Below are positions 20,801 through 28,879 of a stretch of DNA of 64,000 nucleotides, in pieces. Source of the DNA: Marasmius tenuissimus (lineage: Eukaryota > Basidiomycota > Agaricomycetes > Agaricales > Marasmiaceae); assembly GCA_029532415.1 (NCBI GenBank), contig JAQOTA010000059.1, forward strand, positions 434,001 through 498,000. The letters run 5' to 3'. The position numbers and the translations under genes were made by a program. The number at the start of each line of letters is the position of its first letter. Position 1 is the first letter of the stretch. A model generated the notes under the pieces. It saw nothing but the letters and a program-made list of their open reading frames with translations, was not told the origin of the DNA and made no database searches.

Positions 20801-23800
20801 ACCCAGCCATGAGACGACTTGTTGTCGATTATGGTAAGGGCAAACTTCTTCCGATGGTATGACAAAGTAGGGAATTCTAACAAATCACAATGGACAAGCT
20901 CCAGAATCTCCGTAGCACGTTTGTCAGAAGCAGGGTAGGGTTTGTTGTTCATTTTGCCTTTGGCGCAACCACGACAAATCCCTTCCTTCAAAGGGAGAGC
21001 CTTTCCCTTTGGAAAACCCTTAACGTTATCTGCTAACTTCTTAATAACGTCTTTGTTGGCGTGACCAAGACGTCTATGCCATACAGAAAAATCTATGACA
21101 GCAAAAGACATGAGAGATGCGAAGGAAGTAACTCCCATAAGTATCTTCGCGTTCATCCATCGTAAGTTATCCTGGTCATGGCTCGGATAAAAGCTCATGA
21201 GTAAGGAGTTGTCTTTTCTGTACCGGATCTGAGTCTCTGGATGGTTCCCGATGGTATAATATCCATCTCTTTGGAATTTACCATCTGAAATAATGCGATG
21301 TGGGCTATTGGGTTGGTACAACACTGGAAACAATTTTGTGACCTTAGTCACTCCCTGACTGGTAGTGTGTTGGATGAGAACAGTACCGGAGCCTTGGATT
21401 TGGATGTTGGCTGCATCGCCTGCTGAGGTTGTAACAACTAAAGGGTAGGCAAATTCCTGATAATCTGAGAAGTCGCTCATGAATGGAGTCATGTGCATAG
21501 AAGCACCGCTATCAAGTAGCCAGGCTTCCTTCGTATTCTCAATGTATGAATCACTCGCAATTAGGTTGCTGAAAGACATGACATTTGTCTCAACAAATAC
21601 AGAACTATTAATACAACATTCGGATCTACTTAATCCTAGAATGTGATGGTGGTGCCGGTGGTGTCGATAGTTAGCGTTCTGTATCTCATGCTTATCAGCG
21701 AGTGACTCATTATCAGGAACTAAAGATACTTGCCAGTCTCCACGGTCGTTACTCTCCTCCCATGCTTCAGGATCATCAATGCCGTTATCTCCGTACCAGT
21801 CTTCTCCGCCGTAAGAGTATCCAGAGTCTCCATCACTTTCGTCATCAGCATCATGATCAAAGTCATCAGATGCGCCTATGACAGTGAAGTTGTCTCGGGT
21901 AAGGTCGAGAGGGCTAGGAGATCGGAGATCAATCACGGTTGAGGGGCGTAGTCCAGTATCTGCATCAGGGTCGTGAGATATGATACTGATGTTGCCAATA
22001 TAGGTATTGGTGGCAATTGTACGCGGAACCGGATTGAGAGGGCGATGTAAGGTAGCTGGAAATTGAACTGGTTCTGCTCCCTCGTTATCTGTAGTGGTAT
22101 TCCTCGGATCATTCTGAGCAACAACCCAGGGATCAACCTCGGCATGATCATTGTTGCCGAGAGGAGAAGCACCACGAAAGGACCGAGTGGGAGAGCATGG
22201 AATAGGGGGTGCAGAAACAGGTCGCATGATTGCCTGAGCGATAGCATGTGCGGTGGCGATAGCGTGGGAAATGAATACCCCCGGATCAATATCCGAAGGA
22301 GGAGGAAGTGGTGGCGAGTTGGAACGGTTGGGAACTTCAGCAGTTTGTGCCTGTGATGCTGAAAGGTCAATGCAGGGCACGGGGTGCATCCAGCCAGATA
22401 GAGTGGTTCGTCGGTCAAATTGATCACGAAGATTTAATCGAGGGACAAAGCGAACATTGCGTTTGTTGTTCTGCTTGTAACCCCCCCTTTGACCTCGAAC
22501 TGACTGGTTAGAAGCTGTTCCAAAAAGCCAATCTCCTTCTGTTCCTAATTTGATGTGCGCTCCCCAGAAGACCGGGTTGTATACTTGGACTGGGATTGGA
22601 GTTCGGGTGTTGCGTATTCTGAAAACTTCAAGAACCGAAACACACTCAGGGTGTGCTTCGACGATCTTGACCCAGTTGGTGGTGTTGATTTCCAAAATAG
22701 CCTCCGATAGATGTTGAACATCCCAAGTCCAGAAGCGGGTCTGAGAAAAAGCGCGGACTGTGAGAATAGGTTCGCATATATTCTGCAGGTATAGTGCATG
22801 CCTCGGCGTGAGGTTATGGCAGGCACGGTGCAGAATTGGATAGACGACTACGCGAGTAGTGGTCCGGATCATGATGAATATAAACTCCGGACTGATGTTC
22901 CTACGCTTCACAATATCCATGATTTCCTGGTACCGCGTTTCGTCTTCCCAGTTACTAGTTGCACCTCTGAAAGGTACATCAATTGGCAGTGGGAGTCTGA
23001 TATCGCAAATAGTAGTGGGATACTGACTCCTGCGTAGCTCGGATCTTCCCATGTTTCGTACATTCTCTTGTGTGTATAGAATGAGAAACTGGGAGATAGA
23101 TTGCTGATTTGCCGGTGTGTATGGGAAGTCACTGGGAGCGAAGGTCGGGAAGTAGATATCAGGAACAGATTCGGGAAGTGGAGGTGCCCATGGGGCATAG
23201 GGATCGTTTACATCATGAGGTGGCCATTGACTCATTGTGGGAATAGGTGGCTGTTCAACAACTTCTCCTTCTTCGAACTCAGAAGATGAGTCAGAAGAGA
23301 TCTCCATGTCGATCTCGTCAGTTTCAGAGAGAGTGACTAAAGAGGGCATGGAGGAGTGCTCGCTATCAGTATCAGTATCAATAGCGTCAAGAGGGTTTGT
23401 TGAGATGTTTGCCATATAAACCCGTAATGGAGCCATGAGTTCCTGGTCAAAGGTGGCACAAGCAAGGTTAGCAGAAAGGTGCCGACCGTTCTGCTTTCCT
23501 TGATTATTCTGCTTTTTCTTGCCAGCCTTTCCTTTTCCCTTGCCCTTTCCTTTCTGCGATTGTTGATTATGGTTACCCTGGTTATTATTATTCTGCTTTT
23601 GGTTATTATTACCATTACCAGAACGATTGTTATTCTTCCGGTTGTTGCTGCGGGAAGAATTCCCACCAGGTTGACGGTTCTGGCGGGACCAGGGTGGAGC
23701 AGTAGAAGGAATGAAACGATGAATGCCAGAAATTCTGGCGGCAAGAGCAGATTCATGAGCACCACGACATCTGTTCCACTCGTTTGTGATTAGTGCAATC

Positions 23801-24558
23801 AACTTGACTACCTTGAGATCCTCCTTCTTTTCCTGAATTATCTTCTGCTTTAGCATTTCCCATGGTCCAGTAGGAAGCTTAGCAATGACAATGAGGACGA
23901 AGAGGGACTCGGGAATGTCAACACCCAGTACCTTAAGCTCCTTCCTCTTTTGGTCCATCTTGGTGATGACCGGGAGAGGATTCTGATTGGAGAAGAAGGT
24001 GGCGTGGTGAAATTCCTCATAAATATTAAGTAGCCGGGCCGTATCTTCCTGCCCGAAGGCTTTCTGGAAGTTCTCGATTGTTTCCTTGATGTCATCAGTC
24101 ATCAAGGACTCGAAGGCCTGATTAACCCGAGATTTAAAAACGCCAAGAGCCTTATTGTTGCGTGTATACCATTCTGCATACCCAGATGCAGAAGCAGCTG
24201 GCTTGGTTTCAGTAAGAACCTGAAAGATTCCCTGCTGCTGCAGATATGCCGTATACTTATAGAAAAAGGCATTCCAAATGGCGCTGTCCTTTAACTCCGG
24301 GATTGTCATGATTGCACCAGATCCCGCCGGGAACGAATCGGCAGCAACGTTCGCATAAATAGGGTGATCCGGGTTTCCAAAGACAGGTACGGCAGCACCT
24401 CCTTGGGCGTTAGTGATGTTGTAGGTATGGCCAGGAGGTTGGAAAGACCAGAAAGTATCGGAATCAGTAAAGCCCGGAGGTGCCGGCTCAGTCCTTGGAG
24501 AAGAAGTAGCTTGAGGGCTACCGGTACGAGAATTGTGTTGAGAGGGGTTCTGAGACAT
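17884..24558 (-). CDS. Gag-Pol polyprotein, second copia family (about 2,224 aa)
   Basis: This is one uninterrupted frame from ATG 24558 (MSQNPSQHN) to the stop at 17884. Rough positions: Gag (residues 70-270); Gln/Asn/Lys-rich basic segment (300-370); an extra region (about 430-1000) with an acidic start, a globular-looking middle and an acidic, His-rich end; protease LLDSGAS (about 1013). GAG-pre-integrase has HRRLGH and CRGCAKGK (1160-1200). The integrase core has HCDLL, FDRGGEF and NGRAERFNR (1220-1320). The RT has ARLVAKGFSQKEG (about 1780) and YVDDALF (about 1909), and RNase H has DSDWATD (about 2078). All catalytic signatures are present. A longer frame from upstream TTG is possible, but the first good ATG is preferred. 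No frameshift separates gag from pol. Confidence 0.94.
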   Translation of the reverse strand: MSQNPSQHNSRTGSPQATSSPRTEPAPPGFTDSDTFWSFQPPGHTYNITNAQGGAAVPVFGNPDHPIYANVAADSFPAGSGAIMTIPELKDSAIWNAFFYKYTAYLQQQGIFQVLTETKPAASASGYAEWYTRNNKALGVFKSRVNQAFESLMTDDIKETIENFQKAFGQEDTARLLNIYEEFHHATFFSNQNPLPVITKMDQKRKELKVLGVDIPESLFVLIVIAKLPTGPWEMLKQKIIQEKKEDLKVVKLIALITNEWNRCRGAHESALAARISGIHRFIPSTAPPWSRQNRQPGGNSSRSNNRKNNNRSGNGNNNQKQNNNNQGNHNQQSQKGKGKGKGKAGKKKQNNQGKQNGRHLSANLACATFDQELMAPLRVYMANISTNPLDAIDTDTDSEHSSMPSLVTLSETDEIDMEISSDSSSEFEEGEVVEQPPIPTMSQWPPHDVNDPYAPWAPPLPESVPDIYFPTFAPSDFPYTPANQQSISQFLILYTQENVRNMGRSELRRSQYPTTICDIRLPLPIDVPFRGATSNWEDETRYQEIMDIVKRRNISPEFIFIMIRTTTRVVVYPILHRACHNLTPRHALYLQNICEPILTVRAFSQTRFWTWDVQHLSEAILEINTTNWVKIVEAHPECVSVLEVFRIRNTRTPIPVQVYNPVFWGAHIKLGTEGDWLFGTASNQSVRGQRGGYKQNNKRNVRFVPRLNLRDQFDRRTTLSGWMHPVPCIDLSASQAQTAEVPNRSNSPPLPPPSDIDPGVFISHAIATAHAIAQAIMRPVSAPPIPCSPTRSFRGASPLGNNDHAEVDPWVVAQNDPRNTTTDNEGAEPVQFPATLHRPLNPVPRTIATNTYIGNISIISHDPDADTGLRPSTVIDLRSPSPLDLTRDNFTVIGASDDFDHDADDESDGDSGYSYGGEDWYGDNGIDDPEAWEESNDRGDWQVSLVPDNESLADKHEIQNANYRHHRHHHHILGLSRSECCINSSVFVETNVMSFSNLIASDSYIENTKEAWLLDSGASMHMTPFMSDFSDYQEFAYPLVVTTSAGDAANIQIQGSGTVLIQHTTSQGVTKVTKLFPVLYQPNSPHRIISDGKFQRDGYYTIGNHPETQIRYRKDNSLLMSFYPSHDQDNLRWMNAKILMGVTSFASLMSFAVIDFSVWHRRLGHANKDVIKKLADNVKGFPKGKALPLKEGICRGCAKGKMNNKPYPASDKRATEILELVHCDLLEFPTLSYHRKKFALTIIDNKSSHGWVYPLYAKDDTDQNLKAWKKEVETQTGKMVKKLRFDRGGEFLSNAQKQWYIDNGVVFHTSAPHIHQQNGRAERFNRTLRENSEAMRFHACAPESWWEFAILTTVHTYNRTPIRARKFKTPIELYEGKKPDVSYFRTFGCGAYAQIPKRKNKLAPKSEAMIFIGYEKGSKAYRFFRTTNNSIYVAAHAIFDENWFPKCQKEKPGSIEFDNTNEPVRSVPFNSYPFDGHDHNGEDDSHPPFDLDLPPPDDDGHMPGGDPPPNTDHGPMDDLHNHPPPADGPGSPKGPSNVPNQYGPDPSTAGPSNLNRNTTQGNTQTDNNPFSFRHDHQREWENLYPPPPPRRNPPHTRLLPERLRTNNVYGNRHPVQVERDIESDAHWQSQINPTNEPETIPNNQVPVPESENPPAPHDEEMDPPPNENEGEDMDTGEEGHVSILAQEGGVNYMDYLLSQAHALHGMQSSAYDTVREWSYKDILKRPKEEIPKWQKACRLELQSLKERDVFEEVPRPKSRKPIRSRWVFDVKSDGRFKARLVAKGFSQKEGIDFNELFSPVVRFETVRLLLALAALEDWEITALDVKTAFLYGALEEEIYMEQPEGFVTDSSKVWRLRKALYGLKQASRAWWHQCTESMKRLGFKRCLSDAGVYVFRKQGKLVIAVVYVDDALFMGNDKALMIHLKEEFKKIWECRDLGGPTEFLRMRISRDRKNRTIVLDQRDYLDKIIRRFGMINAKSAATPLPSGYSPVKNTEPVDPIIRQRYQSVIGSLLYLALGTRPDISFAVIKMSQFSVNPSREHLNKALHIVRYLVGTRLYDLVYNGKSDGGLVAFADSDWATDIDDRKSQTGYLIKLASAPVCWVSQKQKTVALSSTEAEYMALSDCTRQIKWMKSLLEETGYPMQSIPCVSDNQGAIFLSSNEVSEKRTKHIDIRFHFIRNAVAEKDILIYYAPTADQPADLLTKNLAKVKFEKFRQALGLHFQ

Positions 24559-25419
24559 ATTTCCTAATTGAACAGAAATCTGCGAAAATCCCATGAGCAT
24601 GATGAAAAAATAAAAGGAGAGAAATTGGGATTTCAACAGATGCCGCTAATAGGTCACAGGTCCCAACAGGTGCAGGGATTGTTAATCTGGTTACGTAGAG
24701 TAACCTTTCCAGTGTGTGTCTGGTGTGTTTCCTTCTCGCTATCTGGTCTCAATCCCAGACTAGCGTTAAAGTCATCCATATGCCAAAGAAGGTTATTAAT
24801 AGACCAGACCATGGGACCATAGGCAGCTACCTTTAGTAACGCTGGTGCCTGGTACAAAGATCTACTAATAACTTGGAAACGAGTTCAGGGCATACAGGTT
24901 TTGGGATGTCCCGGTACATACTGAAAATGGCCATGCAATAATCTATAAGATGTATCGTAAAAACCCCAGTTGTTCGGCACAACGGCCTACGCCATCATAC
25001 AGACTAGTTTAGAAGCATAGTTGTATGACAGCTCAAAAGGTGCCACTCCAGCCGAAGCTGTACAGCCGTGGACCACCCCCAACAGTTAGATTTCTTCAGC
25101 ATTGTGCCGTGGCAATTTATGGCCAGAGCATCAACCTGGGTTATTCAAGACCAAGACAGGTCCGACAAGTCGGAAGCAGGTCTGGTCCTGAGAGAAAATG
25201 AAGACCAAATCAGTATGTACAATCGTGCGTGCAACATGCATGTACAGGGACATTAAGTGGAACCAGAAAAGGTGGACTGCCCAATCCTACACCAGATAGC
25301 CCAACTCATCGCTAGAGACTCTATAGCCAATATGGGTATAGACATCCGCTAGGACGGTGGTGACACACGGAAAGTGTTTCAACTACTCCGATCATAACGT
25401 CGACCTGCCCGCCTGTTGC
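24559..25419 (-). other. Leader of the second copia family, non-coding
   Basis: About 860 bp separate the primer site from the Gag ATG, roughly three times the leader length in copies A and B. No ORF of note is present. It probably holds packaging and dimerisation signals, which cannot be recognised by eye. Confidence 0.55.
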
Positions 25420-25432
25420 GGGGCCCATAACC
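25420..25432 (-). other. Primer binding site, half-tRNA type (second family)
   Basis: GGTTATGGGCCCC on the coding strand lies directly after the 5' LTR. It is identical to the primer sites of copies A and B although the rest of the leader is unrelated, which argues for strong constraint on this 13-mer. Confidence 0.8.
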
Positions 25433-25956
25433 TATTGAGCCAGCATAGTTAAATGCACAGTGAGATGAAACTAAAACCTCACATATTGACTATAAGAGAA
25501 TTCTTGTGTTCTTGTAGATGCTTGCTAGAGGTGATAATCGAGTAGATTGTCCTAAAGCTTTGAGACGCAAAGTCTCCAGCTTTTATACAAGAGTCCTTGT
25601 CTATCTACAAGTCATAGAACATAAGTAAGTGAGAATATAGCATATGGTACATATTGCATATCAGTAAGCATAAGTGCTCGAAGAGCAGAGTGAGTAAGTA
25701 GGCATAGTCATACTAGCTTTCTATCTAAGTAATCTAGAGAGAAAGCTCAGTCAGCTTTGAACGCTATTGGGTGCAAAGCTGAACCTTGTTATAAACCATA
25801 GAGATAAGGTGTGAGTACTGACTAACTACAGAGTCCGTCTGAGTAAGTACAGAATCTTTCATACGAGTGCAAGTGTCATAGTAAAGAGTCTATAAATAAT
25901 AGACGCGTAAACAACACGTCAATAAAGTGTATCACATGGTAGTCACATGTTCAACA
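25433..25956 (-). repeat. 5' LTR of the second copia family
   Basis: 524 bp, nearly identical to 17117-17640. The differences I see are g/a near 17321 versus 25637 (cataggtaag/cataagtaag) and t/c in the gacgtgtaaac/gacgcgtaaac word near the other end. Followed by the target duplicate accgc at 25957-25961. Confidence 0.93.
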
Positions 25957-26337
25957 ACCGCTTGGCCCAGCAATTGGAGGGTCATTGACTGGAGCAGGCG
26001 GAAGCTCTTGAAGATCTTTATGACGCTTCAGTAATACTCCAGTGTCTCCGTGACAGTATTGTCTGTGCCGACCAAGACTGAAGTACCGACCGCCACAGGT
26101 AGGGCACTGTACTTTCCGTTTCTTGGTAGTTTTCGTGGGTTCTTCAGCAGGTGACAGCTCGTCCATTTCTGCGTCATCCTCCAGTATGAGAGTTTGCTGT
26201 TGTCGTTTCCGTTTCCCTTGCCCAGAGCCCCGTGAGACTGAGGATATTTCCAATGTTTCTTCATCGTCTGTATCCAAATCCACATCACTTTCCTCCTTGT
26301 GCTTCCTGCCTCCTCTTGTTTTCTTGTTACGTGGCAT
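25957..26337 (-). pseudogene. Plavaka transposase, N-terminal part
   Basis: The gene starts at ATG 26337 (MPRNKKTRGGRKHKEE). It encodes an acidic/basic disordered lead-in and a zinc-binding CPTCGGRYFSLGRHRQYC (C78, C81, H91, C95). It reads on through PPIAGPSG to the insertion point. Across the retrotransposon the frame resumes as GVHHGLSINTPP in the same phase (17116 downward). N-terminal zinc fingers are usual in this transposase family. This piece is separated from the rest only by the 8.8-kb element. Confidence 0.83.
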
Positions 26338-27003
26338 CTGAATTTGGCTTCAAAAATGAGATCTGGGTCCTTGGTGAGCGGGAAATAACTCATGCTCAAT
26401 CTATCAGTCTGCTATGTTGGAAAGAGAGAAAGGATTCAGCAGCAGGCACGTTACAAGAAAATACTTTTGCCGGCGGCAATATGCCGCGCGCATCATTGTA
26501 CAGCCACCAGTTGCTTTTTGCTTCCTCCCTTCACATCTGGTTGGATATGGCCGTCCGCTCAATACTTAGGAAGTAAGTCATTTTGAATTCCCTCCTACGA
26601 TCAAGCTCATCAGTCACTTAATCGTCATTATCATCTAGAACTAGACGTGAGGACGTTATAGATCTGAATGTAGTGGGCTGGTTGGAAATTACGGACCCAT
26701 AGTCAAAGGTGCGTGTTTTGAGTGAATTTCTGTCTCAAATAACAACTGACTATGGATAATTGTCTTTTTAATAGTCCATAATCAAGACACTACAGCTGCT
26801 CAAGAGTCAAAATCCTGCAAAAACATGACTCCGAAGGATGAAGTGGGTCCCTCTCTTGACGTGCACTTCCCAACCATGTGATCTGACACGGCAGTAAATA
26901 CAACCAAACAGACGCGCCCCCATAAATTCACCCGCGCGTTCTCTTCCTTCCTCGTCTCCTCTTGACCTCCCACCACCACCACCTTCTCTTGATCCTCTAC
27001 GCC
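26338..27003. other. Intergenic region, divergent promoters
   Basis: This gap lies between the minus-strand Plavaka ATG and the plus-strand DUF6698-like ATG. It should include the 5' terminus of the Plavaka element, but no terminal repeat was recognised. A weak inverted pair (gactatgga / tagtccata) lies at about 26749-26783. A C/T-rich, cac-repeat tract immediately precedes 27004. Confidence 0.4.
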
Positions 27004-28568
27004 ATGCCTTCTGCCTCTGCTCCCACACCAGCCAATGGTCAGAATGCTCAGCAAACCGACAACCATCCTCCACCGTCACCTGCACCCGGTCCACCAAGCA
27101 AAAAACAGAAGGCGTTCAATGCGGCTATTGGCAAAATTGTCAAGAAGAGGAAGACTAAAAAGTATGTTCCCTCGTTATTTTTCATGTATATGCACTAACA
27201 TCATTGGATTGTAGGACTTGCAAGAAGAAGGCTGGGACTCCGAAGGGAACTGATGCACGGCTACTAGCCATCGGCAGATTCTACCGTCATCACGCTCACC
27301 CAGAGCTTCGTCTTGAGACGACAGTCCTCCAAGGACTGAAGAGCGAGGCAGCCCGCGAGGAATGGCAGGGCTTGGTTGTGAACGGCGGCGATGAAGACCA
27401 GCCAACTGTCCAAGAGTAAGTACATTGCCCCATAATGAAGCGCATATATGCTAACATATCGAACTATTTCAGTGGCGATGAGGACCCCTTCATCGGCCAA
27501 TGTGTTCAGTCGTTCAATCTACTCATAGAAAGAAGACCTCTCTTTGCCGAGTTCATTGGCCATTGTGCTGAGCATGGAAATGTTGAGGGTTTTGAGTCGG
27601 TAATCGCAGAGGTCAGTGACATGTTATCTTCTAAATCAAATGTGACCTCATCAGCTTACAGATGGACCGTGCTTGCAACGAAGTCTTGTACAACGATAAT
27701 CATACACTCAAGGAGAACCTCCATCACCTACTGAGCCCGGACCCTTTCACCAACCTGTCAGCAGTTCAGGACCTCCACCGTGTCATCAAAGCTGACCGCG
27801 ATGTCAACAACGAGCTGATTTGTATCTACTTGCTGAGCCATACTGATATGCTTGCCTATTGCGATGGGGACTTCGATACACAGCAAGAGTCAGTGTTTCC
27901 TACCGATTCTTGTTCTATTACTAATTGCCCTCCACAGGATCATTGAGAAGTACCGCTCTGACGAGTGGCTACTGGACGATGATGACCTCCCTACCTTCCT
28001 GTACGATGTCAACCTAGCCGTCGCGGAGCCAAGGCGTACCGGTCTCTTCAAGTCAATGTTTGCCATCAGAGTACATATTACTTGTTTTTTATCGCTTTTT
28101 GCTCAAATATTACCTTGTAGTGTGCACAGGCAATTCTTACTTCACCATCGTCTGCCGGCTTGCCCCCGAAGACTCTTACCCAGGCGAAGCAGAAGAATCC
28201 TGACAACACAGAGGTGATGGGCATTGTGTCTATTACTCCCGAGCTTATCTGCTGGATATGCATGCTGGTACATCTTACTTTTCTGTGACAATCTCGTGCT
28301 TATTGCCGTCCCCTAGATCCGGTTTTCATTATCAAGCTGCCAAACCTGGACCGAATCCGTCGGGGAGTTCTCCTTCCATGCCTTCTATGAACACCTCTAC
28401 GAGCACTTCGAGAACGAAGACAAGGAATTCGTTGACGATGTCATTCGTTTTTGGAATCTGTAAGTCGCTCCCTGTTCTCTCGTATTCGACAAAGCTGAAG
28501 TGCGTTATGGCAGGCATCTATACGGCGATGAGAAGGGTCGTGTGGATAAGGCCAAGAAAGTACGCAAG
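27004..28568 (+). pseudogene. DUF6698-like protein gene, 5' part, interrupted by copia copy B
   Basis: It starts at ATG 27004 (MPSASAPTPANGQNAQQ). Multiple short GT-AG introns fit one continuous product: TKK/TCKKKAGTPKG, PTVQ/DGDEDPF, VIAE/MDRACNEV, DTQQ/RIIEKY, FAIR/AILTSPSSAG, CML/IRFSLSS and FWN/LHLYGDEKGR. Segments such as AILTSPSSA and the alternating aromatic region near the end resemble DUF6698 proteins, an expanded agaricomycete family of unknown function. The reading frame is cut at the codon after KVRK by the LTR at 28569 and resumes in phase at 35418. Confidence 0.68.
28564..28568. other. Target-site duplication (gcaag), left copy
   Basis: gcaag precedes the left LTR and recurs at 35413-35417 after the right LTR. 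Both lie in the DUF6698-like coding frame. Confidence 0.93.
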
Positions 28569-28879
28569 TGATGAGCCGGCATGACGCCTAGCGCAGAGGA
28601 CTACAACATAGCTATACTACTACTTACCAGAGAGGAGTTTAGAGAGATAGAGGCGAGACGTAGAAGCTCAAGCACACTGTCAATTCCTGTAGAGAACTAC
28701 GAGCTTATATACATGTAGAGACTATAGTGAATACCATATAAGGACGATAATAGGAATTGTACATATGATCATAAGTGAGAATGATAAATGGAACAATAGT
28801 CCCGCATAATATGATGCCGGGAAGTATGAACCGGGACTTCGGATATACCGGGATCTAACTATAGTCCACGGATTCAACA
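28569..28879 (-). repeat. 3' LTR of copia copy B
   Basis: 311 bp. On the coding strand it begins TGTTGAATCCG and ends GGCTCATCA. A TATATAAG box lies at 28704-28711 on the minus strand. The purine tract GCGAGGGGGTG (28880-28890) precedes it on the coding strand. Confidence 0.93.

Larger units (their letters stand above)
17117..25956 (-). mobile_element. Complete Ty1/copia retrotransposon, second family (8,840 bp)
   Basis: The element has two 524-bp LTRs (17117-17640 and 25433-25956) that differ, by eye, at only two positions. It has 5-bp target duplicates, a half-tRNA primer site (25420-25432), a polypurine tract (17641-17651) and one long Gag-Pol frame. Its order of protease, integrase, RT and RNase H is that of copia elements. 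At 8.8 kb it is about 2 kb longer than copy B, owing to a long leader (about 860 bp) and an extra coding segment between Gag and protease. Near-identical LTRs and an unbroken frame suggest a recent insertion that may still be competent. Confidence 0.95.

Noticed and set aside
26338..27003. Terminal inverted repeat of the Plavaka element matching 11.6-13.3 kb
   Set aside because: Only a same-orientation similarity (aaatt-cggaccca) was found, not an inverted one; not supported as a TIR.
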